64,000 bases of DNA from Sphingomonas sp. Y57 (GTDB taxonomy: Bacteria > Pseudomonadota > Alphaproteobacteria > Sphingomonadales > Sphingomonadaceae). How positions within the stretch are numbered: position 1 is the stretch's first letter; the number at the start of each line of letters is the position of its first letter. The notes under the pieces are model-generated. The model was not told the origin of the DNA, did not search any database, and worked only from the letters and a program-made list of their open reading frames with translations. The position numbers and the translations under genes were made by a program. Below are positions 47,328 to 55,539 of this stretch, one piece after another. The stretch is taken from assembly GCF_001015195.1 (NCBI RefSeq), contig NZ_LDES01000056.1, positions 1 through 64,000 of the forward strand, read 5' to 3'.

Positions 47328-47807
47328 ATGACGGACATCGCAACGCTGAAGAGGAAGCTGTGGGAAAAGCTTGGCGAGAGCCCCTTCCTCATGATGGGAC
47401 TCACCTCGACGCATGAACATTCCCAACCGCTGACGGCGATGCTCGACAAGGATCAGGTCGATCGCATCTATTTCTTCATCGGTCGTGACAACCGGCTTGC
47501 CCGGGGCGGGGCGGCAATGGCCCAGTTCGTCTCGAAGGGACATGACTATTTCGCGTGCCTGTCTGGCCATGCGACCGTCGACAATGATCGGGCGATGATC
47601 GACAAGCTCTGGTCGAAGCCGGTCGAAAGCTGGTTCCCCGGCGGCAAGGACGATCCCAATCTCGCCCTGCTGCGCTTCGACATCGACGAAGCGGAACTGT
47701 GGGAAGCGGACATGTCCCTGGTCGGCAAGGTCAAGATGCTGTTCGGCGGCAGGATAAAGGCCAGCGATGAAGGCGGGCATGCCGTGGTGCAAAGCACCGC
47801 AGCTTGA
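47328..47807 (+). CDS. Pyridoxamine 5'-phosphate oxidase family (general stress protein 26-like)
   Basis: A 159-residue split-barrel flavin-type protein: KLGESPFLMMGLTSTHEHSQPLTAML, IYFFIGRDNRLARGG, ACLSGHATVDNDRAMIDKLWS and WFPGGKDDPNLALLRFDI. It belongs to the GsiB/GSP26-like group of the pyridoxamine-oxidase fold rather than being true PdxH. GAGGAGAGC precedes the ATG. The likely role is flavin-linked stress physiology. Confidence 0.9.
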   Translation: MTDIATLKRKLWEKLGESPFLMMGLTSTHEHSQPLTAMLDKDQVDRIYFFIGRDNRLARGGAAMAQFVSKGHDYFACLSGHATVDNDRAMIDKLWSKPVESWFPGGKDDPNLALLRFDIDEAELWEADMSLVGKVKMLFGGRIKASDEGGHAVVQSTAA

Positions 47808-47907
47808 CCCGCCTGAGCAACCGGCGGCCGGAGGGCCGCTTGCAGCAGTCGTTCTTTCTCCATAACGTTCCGCTGCGGGCGGCTCCCGTGCGTAAAGGAG
47901 TATCTTA

Positions 47908-48348
47908 ATGAAAAACAAGGCCATTCTTGCAGCAATGGCAGCGGCGCTGTTCATTCAGACGGCAGCTCCGGACAGCGCATCGGCGCAACGCCATGACCGT
48001 CACGACCGACATGACCAGCGCGACTGGCAGGATAAGCGCGATCGCTATGACCGGAACGACCGCCGCTGGCGCGGTGACCGGAACGACGGATGGGATCCCT
48101 CGCGGCACTATGACAACAAACGCTACCGGGAACGGCGGCTGAGCCGTAACGACCGCATCTACCGGGGCAGCGACGGCCGCTATTACTGCAAGCGCGACAA
48201 CGGCACGACCGGCCTGGTGGTCGGCGCATTGGCGGGCGGCGTGCTCGGTAATGTCATCGGCGGCAATACCCTCGGCACCGTACTTGGCGCGGGCGGTGGC
48301 GCGCTGCTCGGCCGGCAGATCGATCGCGGCGACATAAAGTGCCGATGA
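47908..48348 (+). CDS. Secreted glycine-zipper (2TM) protein
   Basis: A 146-residue protein: signal peptide (about 1-27, ending ASAQ), then a remarkable Arg/Asp/His-rich stretch (about 28-95, repeats of RHDRHD and RNDRRW). A C-terminal glycine zipper (about 100-135, VGALAGGVLGNVIGGNTLGTVLG) follows. It resembles small envelope proteins of the 17-kDa surface antigen / RcnB-like type. AAAGGAG lies upstream and a terminator follows. Confidence 0.85.
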   Translation: MKNKAILAAMAAALFIQTAAPDSASAQRHDRHDRHDQRDWQDKRDRYDRNDRRWRGDRNDGWDPSRHYDNKRYRERRLSRNDRIYRGSDGRYYCKRDNGTTGLVVGALAGGVLGNVIGGNTLGTVLGAGGGALLGRQIDRGDIKCR

Positions 48349-48383
48349 GGCACGCGGACTGACGACGGTCGGTTCACGGACAG

Positions 48384-48408
48384 GGCTCGGCATTGCCGGG
48401 CCCTTTTC
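48384..48408 (+). terminator. Rho-independent terminator after the glycine-zipper gene
   Basis: An eight-pair stem (GGGCTCGG / CCGGGCCC, one G-U) with loop CATTG, then TTTT. It ends 3 bp before the cobQ stop codon on the other strand. Confidence 0.8.
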
Positions 48409-48411
48409 ATT

Positions 48412-49869
48412 TCATGTGGCGGTGCTCGCCAACGCCGCAAGCGCGTCGATGTCGAGGTGGCGTTCCATCTCCTCGGCGATGGCGTCGAGCGCAGCATCGA
48501 CACTCGCGGCATAATCGCGCCCACCCCCGTTGACGCCGATCCGGGCAAGTAGCGCGCGGCGCAATCCGGCGTTCGCCAGCAGGCCGTGGACGTAGCTCCC
48601 CATGACGGTGCCGCCGGCATCGACCGCGCCGTCGGTTCGGCCGTCGTCAAACCGCGCGAAAGGCCGCCTCCGGTCCGGGCCCTCGGTCTCGCCGACATGC
48701 ATCTCATAGCCGTCGAAGCGCGCATCGAGCGCCTGGCCCTGGACCTGGCGCAGCGTCTTGGCCGGCGACAGCCGGGTTTCGACGTCGAGCAGGCCGAGAC
48801 CGTCGACCGCGCCCGAAGGGCCCTCGATCCCGTCGGGGTCGGCGACGCGGCGCCCGAGCATCTGATAGCCACCGCACAGGCCAAGGATCGGCCGGCTGCG
48901 TCGATGGTGCGCGAGGATATCGATGTCCCACCCCTCGGCCCGCAGCGCGGCGAGGTCGGCGATCGTCGCCTTGGAACCCGGCAGCACGATCAGCGCCGCC
49001 TCCGCCGGAATCGGCCGGCCGGGCGGGATCATCACCAGCTCGATCCCAGGCTCGAGCTTCAGCGGATCGAGATCGTCGAAATTGGAAATGCGTGGCAGGA
49101 TCGGACAGGCGACCAGCGATCGGCCTTCCTCCCTATGGGCATCCCGTTCAAGGACCACCGCGTCCTCGCTTGGCAGGCGCGCGGTTGCGGTCAGCCAGGG
49201 CACGACCCCGAAGCCGCGCCAGCCCGACAGCGCCTCGATCTGGCGGTATCCGTCCTCGAACAGCGCCGGATCGCCGCGGAACTTGTTGATCAGGAAGCCG
49301 CGGACCATCGCAGCGTCGGCCGGGTCGAGCACGGCGCGGGTACCGACGACCGCCGCGATGACGCCGCCACGGTCGATGTCGCCGACCAGCACGACCGGCA
49401 CGCCGGCCGCGCGCGCGAAGCCCATATTGGCGATGTCGCCGGCGCGCAGGTTGATCTCGGCCGGGGAGCCCGCGCCTTCGACGACGACGATGTCGCACTG
49501 GTCGCGCAGCCGCCGGTAGCTCGCCAGCACCTCGTCGAGCAGCGGACGGCGCCCCTCGCGGAAATCGGCGCTTCCCAGAGTGCCGCGCACCCGCCCATGG
49601 ACGACGAGCTGCGAGGTGCGATCGGCCTGCGGCTTGAGCAGCACCGGGTTCATGTCGCTGTGCGGTTCGACCCGGCAGGCGATCGCCTGCAGCGCCTGCG
49701 CCCGGCCGATCTCACCGCCGTCGACCGTGACGGCGGCGTTGTTCGACATGTTCTGCGGCTTGAACGGACGCACCGCCAGCCCCCGCCGGACAAAGGCCCG
49801 GCACAGGCCCGCGACCAGCACCGACTTGCCGACGTCGGACCCGGTGCCCTGCAGCATCACCGCGCTCAT
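48412..49869 (-). CDS. cobQ: Cobyric acid synthase
   Basis: A 485-residue glutamine-dependent amidotransferase of the late cobalamin pathway, amidating four carboxylates of adenosyl-cobyrinate diamide. The N-terminal P-loop [16 protein letters not shown] and the switch [15 protein letters not shown] lie in the ATPase half. The amidotransferase half has the nucleophile Cys in [10 protein letters not shown] and the late YVHGLL histidine. ATG 49869 has GGGAGG upstream; a GTG at 49875 is also in frame. No other cob gene and no cobalamin riboswitch was seen beside it. It is the last core gene before the island. Confidence 0.95.
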   Translation of the reverse strand: MSAVMLQGTGSDVGKSVLVAGLCRAFVRRGLAVRPFKPQNMSNNAAVTVDGGEIGRAQALQAIACRVEPHSDMNPVLLKPQADRTSQLVVHGRVRGTLGSADFREGRRPLLDEVLASYRRLRDQCDIVVVEGAGSPAEINLRAGDIANMGFARAAGVPVVLVGDIDRGGVIAAVVGTRAVLDPADAAMVRGFLINKFRGDPALFEDGYRQIEALSGWRGFGVVPWLTATARLPSEDAVVLERDAHREEGRSLVACPILPRISNFDDLDPLKLEPGIELVMIPPGRPIPAEAALIVLPGSKATIADLAALRAEGWDIDILAHHRRSRPILGLCGGYQMLGRRVADPDGIEGPSGAVDGLGLLDVETRLSPAKTLRQVQGQALDARFDGYEMHVGETEGPDRRRPFARFDDGRTDGAVDAGGTVMGSYVHGLLANAGLRRALLARIGVNGGGRDYAASVDAALDAIAEEMERHLDIDALAALASTAT

Positions 49870-49965
49870 CCGCACCCTCCCGCGATCCGTTGGGGAAATC
49901 AGGTCCGTTCTAGGGAAGGGAGGACCGTCCGGTCCATCTCGGCAAAAAAGCCAGGTAAATCAACG

Positions 49966-49984
49966 ATGGTGACCCCAACGGGAC
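49966..49984. repeat. Left attachment site (19-bp copy of the tRNA-Glu 3' end)
   Basis: Identical to 63578-63596. Beyond it the sequence no longer follows a tRNA, so this is the displaced att core, not a second tRNA gene. Confidence 0.88.
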
Positions 49985-50027
49985 CGGTTTTTTAGTGTAA
50001 TTTAAGTTGTTGAATTAGCGGTACTAA

Positions 50028-50054
50028 TTGACTTCACTGACTTTTTCCTAAAAT
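50028..50054 (+). promoter_or_regulatory. Possible integrase promoter
   Basis: TTGACT (50028-50033), 15 bp, TAAAAT (50049-50054). The spacing is short, but the position is right, about 50 bp before the integrase ATG. The arm-like repeats directly follow the -10, which would allow the integrase to repress itself. Confidence 0.35.
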
Positions 50055-50081
50055 AAGTGTGTAACTTTGGTGTGTAACAAA
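50055..50081 (+). repeat. Arm-type motif, left end of island
   Basis: Two GTGTGTAAC boxes at 50057-50065 and 50070-50078, in tandem. A similar pair (22 of 27 positions identical) lies at 63513-63539 on the same strand, so both would flank the core in the circular form. Interpreted as integrase arm-binding sites. Confidence 0.6.
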
Positions 50082-50101
50082 TCTACGAAATTGGACCTCG
50101 G

Positions 50102-51820
50102 ATGGCGAGCAAAATCCGGTACGTCTCGAAACGCAATGGCGTGTACCAATATATCCGCCGGGTGCCCGACAGCGTTGTCAACAAGCCCGTCCGCTTCGAA
50201 GCCTTTTTCAAATCGCAAGCCGTGTTCCGTCGGTCCCTCCGAACCAAGGATCAATTAGTAGCCTACGAGGCAGCCAAGATCGTCCACGAAGAATTCGAAC
50301 TGCTGCTGGCCCAAGCGTTGGGGCGGCTATCGCCGACACCGGCCGAGCCCAAGGTCGCCCCTAAAAAGGTCACCCAGGCCGATCTCGACATCATCGCCGA
50401 ACAGGCAAAGGAATCTGTAATCAAGCCCTTTCGACAAGCATATTTGCGGGCTGATGCCGATCCCCTGGCAGCGGTAGAACTGGAACGGCTCTATTACGAA
50501 ATTGAAGTGGATGCCGAGGAGATCAAGGCTGCTTCGCAACCCGGCTCGGACAGCACCATATTTGGCGAGACGCTCAAGCAGCACGCTGATTGGGTGGTCA
50601 AGCATCATCATTTTAACGCCCCGCCCGGATCGGAGGAATTTGGTCTGATTATCGCCGCGATCCGTTCGGGAAAGGCTCAGGGTTATGCCTATGTCGACGA
50701 ACTTCGCGACGGGAAGATAGCACCCACCATTCCTACCCCCGCCTCCATCGCGAAAGCAGCAACGGGCCTCACCCTTCGCGAAGTTGTCGAGCGCTATAAA
50801 AAATTCAAAGGCTTCGATAAAAAGCCCGCTTCTGAAATCGATCTATCGTTGAAAATCTTTGAGTCCGTGGTGGGGAATAAGTCGCTTACCGCGCTGACCA
50901 AATCGGATTTTCACAAATATGTCGAGCACTTGGCTGACAGCACCGTTGGAGGGAAGACGGCTGGCAGCATCAAGCGGGCTGTCTCCGCCCAGACCGTTAA
51001 AAAGCGGCTGGGCATTCTCTGCACGGTTATCAATTTTGCGATCAGTCGAGACTGGTTTGACGGGCGCAATCCGGCGGCGGGAATCAATATCGATGCGTTC
51101 GTCAAGAAGCCCGATAAAGCCATCATGCCCGACAAAAGGCCGTTCAAAATTACCGAGTTGAATGCCCTGCTCAAGCATCCTTGGTTTACCGGCTGCAAAT
51201 CCGCGTCAGAAACCCACTTGCCGGGATCACACAGGCTGAATGGCGCGGAATTTTGGGTGCCGATCGTTGCCCTGTTTTCTGGATGCCGCGCTTCCGAGCT
51301 TGGCGGCCTGAGGGTTGCGGAAGTCCATCTTGATGACAAGCATCCCCATTTCGCCATCCGAGCGAATGTTTATCGCGGGATCAAGAATTCCGAAGCCCGC
51401 GATGTCCCGATCCTCGACGTGCTGGTGAAGCTAGGCTTCAAGGAATATTACGAGCGCATCAAAAAGACAGGTGCTGATCGGCTGTTCCCCGATTGGGAAA
51501 AAGGAGCCGGAGATAGTTCCGGCTGGGGTAATTCCAAACTGGTCCGCGCTATCAATCGTACCGTAATCCCGGCGGCGTTGAAGGCCACTTTAGCCCCTGG
51601 CGCCCGAACGGAGGTGACCTTTCACAATTTCCGGAGCGCCTTCAAAACGATGCTGGTTAGCTCGGAAAAATCCCTTCATCCGAACATCATCAACGAGGTG
51701 GTGGGTCACGCCAAAGGCGAGATGGACGCCCGATATGTTGGCAAGGTGCCCATCGAGGTGACCTACGAGGCGGTGAAGGACTGCACCTACAAGGGTATCA
51801 TTTTGCCGAAAGCACCATAG
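50102..51820 (+). CDS. Tyrosine-type site-specific integrase
   Basis: A 572-residue integrase. The N-terminus (about 1-60, IRYVSKRNGVYQYIRRVP) has the DUF6538-like integrase start. A core-binding helical domain (about 240-340) and a C-terminal catalytic domain follow. The catalytic set is complete: Arg396 (SGCRASELGG), His508-x-x-Arg511 (FHNFRSAF), His536 (VVGHAKGEM) and nucleophile Tyr545 (DARYVG). It is encoded directly inside the left att site and reads into the island. It should insert and excise the element at the tRNA-Glu 3' end. Confidence 0.93.
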   Translation: MASKIRYVSKRNGVYQYIRRVPDSVVNKPVRFEAFFKSQAVFRRSLRTKDQLVAYEAAKIVHEEFELLLAQALGRLSPTPAEPKVAPKKVTQADLDIIAEQAKESVIKPFRQAYLRADADPLAAVELERLYYEIEVDAEEIKAASQPGSDSTIFGETLKQHADWVVKHHHFNAPPGSEEFGLIIAAIRSGKAQGYAYVDELRDGKIAPTIPTPASIAKAATGLTLREVVERYKKFKGFDKKPASEIDLSLKIFESVVGNKSLTALTKSDFHKYVEHLADSTVGGKTAGSIKRAVSAQTVKKRLGILCTVINFAISRDWFDGRNPAAGINIDAFVKKPDKAIMPDKRPFKITELNALLKHPWFTGCKSASETHLPGSHRLNGAEFWVPIVALFSGCRASELGGLRVAEVHLDDKHPHFAIRANVYRGIKNSEARDVPILDVLVKLGFKEYYERIKKTGADRLFPDWEKGAGDSSGWGNSKLVRAINRTVIPAALKATLAPGARTEVTFHNFRSAFKTMLVSSEKSLHPNIINEVVGHAKGEMDARYVGKVPIEVTYEAVKDCTYKGIILPKAP

Positions 51821-51860
51821 CGCCCCTTGCGCCCGAATTCAGAATGCGCAAATTGGTCCC

Positions 51861-52043
51861 GTGCCCGTGAGAGCGGGCATGGGGCGTCGTAACCCCACGT
51901 CACAAGGTCCGGTCGAGTTTCTTGGCCGGGCGGCTGTCGCGCATGTCCAAGGCTCTGCCCAAAGGCGGCAGCGCCTTGTCCTTGTGCAAGGTTACGAACG
52001 CCCGGCTTTAGGCCGGGTAGCCCCTAGGTTAATCAGTAGGGGC
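51861..52043 (+). ncRNA. Structured RNA leader, possible orphan HEARO/IscB-type (omega-like) RNA
   Basis: Six consecutive hairpins are readable. GTGCCCG/CGGGCAT (51861-51880) and TGGGG/CCCCA around CGTCGTAA (51880-51897) come first. CCGGTC/GGCCGG (about 51909-51929), AAGGC/GCCTT enclosing CTGCC/GGCAG (51949-51978) and CCCGGC/GCCGGG (52001-52017) follow. The last is GCCCCTA/TAGGGGC (52020-52043), whose right arm holds the AGGGG ribosome site of the next ORF. From memory, the loop CGTCGTAA followed by CACAAGGT and the placement of the last hairpin on a start codon resemble HEARO RNAs that precede IscB; no IscB gene follows. An unrelated cis-regulatory leader is the alternative. Confidence 0.45.
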
Positions 52044-52049
52044 GGTATC

Positions 52050-52487
52050 ATGATGAAATTAACATTGCTGGTCGCTAGTGCACTGTTTACGGCATCTGCC
52101 GTATCGGCGGGCCCAATAAAGCGAGTCATCAGCGTCGGGGAGCTTGGCCCTCAGCCGCGCGACATTCTGGCGGGCGTAAAAGCCATCGGGCAAACCTATC
52201 TCAAAGACCCCGACAGCGCACAATATGAGATAGGCAGCGTTCTTCCAGGCTACTGCAAAAAGGGCCTATTTCAGGGAAAAGGAGTGGCTTGGCAGGGGTG
52301 GGCGGTAAACGTCTTAATCAACGCCAAGAATTCTTATGGCGGTTATACTGGCTTTGAGCCACACACCGTATTATTCGTGGGCGATATCGCAACTCAGATT
52401 ATCGAAGGATATGACTTCGGCGCGTTTGGACCCTCCAAGGGTTTTCTAGGCGGCGGCGCTGGCGTCTGCCAATTCATCAAGAATTAA
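52050..52487 (+). CDS. Hypothetical secreted protein downstream of the structured RNA
   Basis: A 145-residue protein with a signal peptide (MMKLTLLVASALFTASAVSA). It contains two cysteines in the mature part (near the PGYCKKG segment and near the C-terminus, AGVCQF) that could pair. Other features are ILAGVKAIGQTYLKDPDSAQYEIG and VLFVGDIA. I do not know the family. A longer frame starting at 51861 only translates the RNA. The ribosome site AGGGG lies in the closing hairpin of the leader, so translation may respond to RNA folding. Confidence 0.65.
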   Translation: MMKLTLLVASALFTASAVSAGPIKRVISVGELGPQPRDILAGVKAIGQTYLKDPDSAQYEIGSVLPGYCKKGLFQGKGVAWQGWAVNVLINAKNSYGGYTGFEPHTVLFVGDIATQIIEGYDFGAFGPSKGFLGGGAGVCQFIKN

Positions 52488-52576
52488 ATACATGACAAAC
52501 CGATTTTAAAGCCTTTTTCAATTCATGACTTCAGAATGAGTCAGCGTCTCTGACCTTGAATATCAATGGGGGAATT

Positions 52577-53098
52577 ATGACCAACGCTCATCTCAAAAAA
52601 TCTATCATCAGTGTTTTCGTTGGCAGCTTTACCCTTGGAGTGGCATCGCCTGCGCTTGCTGAAGGATTAACCGGCGCCAATGTCGAGGTTCGGCTGGGCT
52701 ATGAGCGCCTGGACGAGATAGGGAATCCAGATGGCGTTACCTACGGTTTTAGGGCGGGGTATCAGGCGCCCTTAAGCAAGGACATCGTTATCGGCTTCGA
52801 TGTTGGCTTGGATTCCTCGACAACAGAATATTTCGGCCTTTCCAAGAGCCATGACCTTTCCGCGATGCTCAAGATCGGCCCAAGGATCGGTGAAAATAGC
52901 CTGATCTATGTTACCGGCGGATATTCGAGGATGAAGGTCAAGAACTTCGGCAGCCTGAATGGCTGGCGGGCTGGCGTCGGCTGGCAGCAGGCTATCTCCA
53001 AAAGCTTCTATATTGGCTTTGAAGGAAACTATACCCGATATAATGAGTTCAATATCGATGATAATATGGTCACGTTGCTCGCGGGGTTAAGGCTTTAG
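52577..53098 (+). CDS. Small outer-membrane beta-barrel protein
   Basis: A 173-residue protein with a signal peptide (ending ALAEG), then eight alternating amphipathic strands (VEVRLGYERLDE, YGFRAGYQAPL, VIGFDVGLDSS, MLKIGPRIGENSLIYVTGGYSR, FYIGFEGNYTRY, VTLLAGLRL). This is the OmpA-like/OmpW-like 'porin family' barrel common in Alphaproteobacteria. GGGGAATT precedes the ATG at 52577. The first copy of a long 3' hairpin element follows 60 bp after the stop. Confidence 0.82.
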   Translation: MTNAHLKKSIISVFVGSFTLGVASPALAEGLTGANVEVRLGYERLDEIGNPDGVTYGFRAGYQAPLSKDIVIGFDVGLDSSTTEYFGLSKSHDLSAMLKIGPRIGENSLIYVTGGYSRMKVKNFGSLNGWRAGVGWQQAISKSFYIGFEGNYTRYNEFNIDDNMVTLLAGLRL

Positions 53099-53157
53099 CC
53101 GCGCGACACGCGGCAAGCCGCAGACCTATTGGCAAATACGCCATAAATGGCATTTGT

Positions 53158-53231
53158 AGGCCCGTACAGCGCAAGAAATCTAATCGATGTGATAGACAGC
53201 CATTTTTCCATAGATGCTCTGTACGGGGCTT
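53158..53231 (+). repeat. Long 3' hairpin element, copy A
   Basis: The outer stem pairs AGGCCCGTACAG with CTGTACGGGGCT around about 55 nt. It shares AGGCCCGTA(C/G)AGC, GACAGCCAT, GATGCTCTG and CGGGGCTT/CGGGCTTTT with copy B at 63312-63385. Each copy follows a gene on the plus strand. Possibly a terminator-like or processed structured RNA. Confidence 0.55.
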
Positions 53232-53277
53232 AAATCGCAAAATAGGATGCGCGACACTGAAAGGCTCTTGCCCTAGC

Positions 53278-53472
53278 TTATTTTGCCAATCTGCGACGAC
53301 GGGTGCCAATAACGTGCGGCTTGCCTTGCTGCTCCTCGGCAAGCGCCCGAGCATAGTGCAATGCGAATCGCCGATAGATATGGGCTAGTGCTGGATCGTC
53401 TGTCTTTTCCGCGCGCTCGGCACTTTCCAGGCGGCGCTGCTCAAAATATTCGAGATGATCGGTGATGCTCAT
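53278..53472 (-). CDS. Small hypothetical protein, helical
   Basis: A 64-residue charged, helical protein (start MSITDHLEYFEQRRLESAER, middle IYRRFALHYARALAEEQQ, tail TRRRRLAK). It resembles the short uncharacterised 'HLEYF...HYA' proteins frequent in sphingomonads. GGAG lies 8 bp before the ATG. Function unknown. Confidence 0.6.
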   Translation of the reverse strand: MSITDHLEYFEQRRLESAERAEKTDDPALAHIYRRFALHYARALAEEQQGKPHVIGTRRRRLAK

Positions 53473-53654
53473 AGAAAGCTCCGTTTAAGCGGCAGCTTTC
53501 CCGTTGCTGTCAGTCAGTGCCGTGCTTTGGCGAGGTACACTGATCAGTGGAGTGGGCTAGACCCACGCAAAAGGCGACTAACATAGATCAGTTTCGGCTA
53601 GGGAATTCTCCTTACCTGGAGCGAAACGAGTAAAGTCGCTCGCGCTGCCTATTC

Positions 53655-54062
53655 CTACCCCCTCTTGATCCGTCGCTCGGGCATCGGCCGTCCATCGTCA
53701 AGTTGGACCTGTACCTCAGTCCAAAAGTCATGGACGGCTTGCCCGCGATGAGGATGGCTAAGGCATTCTCCTATCCGGGCCGTATCATTGAACCCTAGCC
53801 CGTGGATGATGCAGCTTATCGCCCGGCCCAGGTTGCAATGGCGCATATAGCGGCCCCCATCGGTCGTTTTGGAATGGTCCTCCTGCATTGCGGTCCAGAA
53901 ATATTCGAAGGCTTCGCGTCCTCCGTGGCTCTGGGAAAACAGATAGGCGAGGCAGAATCTAAGCGACCAACTCGGCCTAATAGGACCATCTCCACTTTCC
54001 CGGCGGACTTCCTGAAGGGCGGCAAGGGCCTTGAAAATCAAGTGCTCCCGAACAGTGATCAT
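53655..54062 (-). CDS. Hypothetical protein
   Basis: A 135-residue protein with ITVREHLIFKALAALQEVRRESGDG, then LAYLFSQSHGGREAFEYFWTAMQEDH, CNLGRAISCIIHGLG and a basic end (ERRIKRG). It has no membrane segment and no recognised motif. It begins 5 bp after the next gene's stop, so both are one transcript. Confidence 0.6.
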   Translation of the reverse strand: MITVREHLIFKALAALQEVRRESGDGPIRPSWSLRFCLAYLFSQSHGGREAFEYFWTAMQEDHSKTTDGGRYMRHCNLGRAISCIIHGLGFNDTARIGECLSHPHRGQAVHDFWTEVQVQLDDGRPMPERRIKRG

Positions 54063-54067
54063 GGAGG

Positions 54068-54262
54068 TTAGATCAGGGGCAATTGCTCGCCCTGATCGGC
54101 GCGGACCATGAAACAGGCGCGGGCAGCTTCAACAGCACGGCGATAATGGATGGTGCCGAATTTCTCGGCTTCCTCGAACCCGACAGGGGCAAGCTCATCG
54201 GTCGGATAGACGGTATCGTAAACAGCACGGGCCGCCGCCCGCAAACGGAGATCATGCTCCAT
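54068..54262 (-). CDS. Small hypothetical protein
   Basis: A 64-residue protein starting MEHDLRLRAAARAVYDTVY, with EEAEKFGTIHYRRAVEAARAC. The start at 54262 has GAGGAAGCGGAA upstream; the longer frame is not supported. It lies directly upstream of the 135-aa gene in one operon. No family recognised. Confidence 0.55.
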   Translation of the reverse strand: MEHDLRLRAAARAVYDTVYPTDELAPVGFEEAEKFGTIHYRRAVEAARACFMVRADQGEQLPLI

Positions 54263-54405
54263 TTCCGCTTCCTCATAGAACGAATCTGATGGGCGGAATA
54301 TGGAACATAGAGAGAACAAAATTCAAGCCCCCTTTTGGACCGGCTTTCGCTCCCAATCACGATCGGGATGCCGTAATGAGCGCTAGAAGGGATCGGGGGA
54401 TTTCC

Positions 54406-55143
54406 ATGAGTGATGACCTGTTGGCCAAGGCGAAGGCCAAGTTGGACCGCGAGCTACTGGACATAGAGAGTAGGCCCGACCTGTCCGACGATAAGAAGGT
54501 CGATCAAATTATCGTGATCTTCTCCACGGCCTGCGCAGCGATAGCTATCCAGCCGATACCTTTCGCCGACTTCTTCATTCTTACCCCATTGCAGGCCTAC
54601 ATGGGCGCTCGCCTAGCGGCCATCCGGGGCGTCCCGCTCAGCGAAGCTCAAGCTGCGGAGATCGTGAAGGAAATAATGGGCGTTGTCGGCATGGGTCTTG
54701 TTGCCCAGCAAGCAGGAATTGCCGCAGCCAAAATCTTCTTTCCGATCGTAGGGGGTGTTGCCACCCTCCCGGTCGTGTTCGGGCTGACCTACGCCATCGG
54801 CAAGGTCATGGATTTTTATCTGTTAAACAAGGCGGCTGGTCGGGCTCCAAATGCAGCAGAACTAAAGGCGGCTTGGAAGCAAGCAGCCATTCTAGGAAAG
54901 TCGAAAGCTAAGCGCCATCGGCCAGCAAAGGAAGCACTCATAACCAATATCGCTACTAGACAAGTAGCAAAAATCATAACAATACCACCACCATGTGACG
55001 ACAAAGTTAAAGACCCTCAGTCCGACGAGCCCGGCCTAGCAGAAGCGCTATTCAAGATTGGGTTTTTCTTAGGCCTGGCGGTGGCCGGTATATTTATCTT
55101 AATACATCTTATTTATGCAATTTTTCTCCCTACAGGATTCTAG
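54406..55143 (+). CDS. DUF697 family membrane protein
   Basis: A 245-residue protein. The N-terminal helix (about 1-30) is charged. The DUF697 core (about 45-150) has IQPIPFADFFILTPLQAYMG, AEIVKEIMGVVGMGLVAQQ, FFPIVGGVATLPVVFGLTYAIGKVMDFYLL. A basic stretch (SKAKRHRPAKEAL) and a C-terminal membrane helix (about 218-241) follow. DUF697 normally lies next to or inside GTPases; no GTPase gene is here. The start at 54406 has GGGGGA upstream. Function unknown. Confidence 0.72.
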   Translation: MSDDLLAKAKAKLDRELLDIESRPDLSDDKKVDQIIVIFSTACAAIAIQPIPFADFFILTPLQAYMGARLAAIRGVPLSEAQAAEIVKEIMGVVGMGLVAQQAGIAAAKIFFPIVGGVATLPVVFGLTYAIGKVMDFYLLNKAAGRAPNAAELKAAWKQAAILGKSKAKRHRPAKEALITNIATRQVAKIITIPPPCDDKVKDPQSDEPGLAEALFKIGFFLGLAVAGIFILIHLIYAIFLPTGF

Positions 55144-55183
55144 GACTCTCAGACTCCCGCCGGAGGTGAGCAGTAAACGGCCT

Positions 55184-55498
55184 ATGAAGCAACATATCGC
55201 GAGTGTCCTAACGGCGGCCTTGGCAACAGCATCATATGCCCATAGCGGCGGGCTGAATGCCGAGGGATGCCATACGAACCGCAAGACAGGGGATTATCAC
55301 TGTCATAGCGGAGGAGGCGGCAACAACGCTCCTAGGGGCTCTTACGGCTTGATAGGATCGGGGTCGGGGTCATCGTCGAGACCATACCCCAATTGCGCCG
55401 CTGCTAGAGCGGCCGGGGCTGCACCTGTCTATGCAGGCACGCCGGGCTATGGTCCGCATCTGGATCGTGATGGTGATGGGGTAGGATGCGAGAGGTGA
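55184..55498 (+). CDS. Secreted YHYH/excalibur calcium-binding protein
   Basis: A 104-residue protein with a signal peptide (about 1-19, ATASYAHSGG). The YHYH-type block CHTNRKTGDYHCH lies near 30-42, a Gly/Ser linker follows, and a C-terminal excalibur domain has CAAARAAGAAPVY and DRDGDGVGCE, an EF-hand-like Ca2+ loop. Such domains often follow nucleases; here the nuclease is absent. The start codon lies 41 bp after the DUF697 gene. Confidence 0.72.
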   Translation: MKQHIASVLTAALATASYAHSGGLNAEGCHTNRKTGDYHCHSGGGGNNAPRGSYGLIGSGSGSSSRPYPNCAAARAAGAAPVYAGTPGYGPHLDRDGDGVGCER

Positions 55499-55539
55499 CT
55501 TCCGGGGGCAATAGCCCAAAATGCCTGGAACGGGGGTGG

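Noticed and set aside
49966-49984. Second tRNA-Glu gene
   Set aside because: Only the 19-bp 3' end is present; no anticodon arm or 5' half follows.
49870-50100. Possible cobalamin riboswitch upstream of cobQ
   Set aside because: No B12-box-like sequence on the minus strand; this stretch is the island boundary with att and arm motifs.
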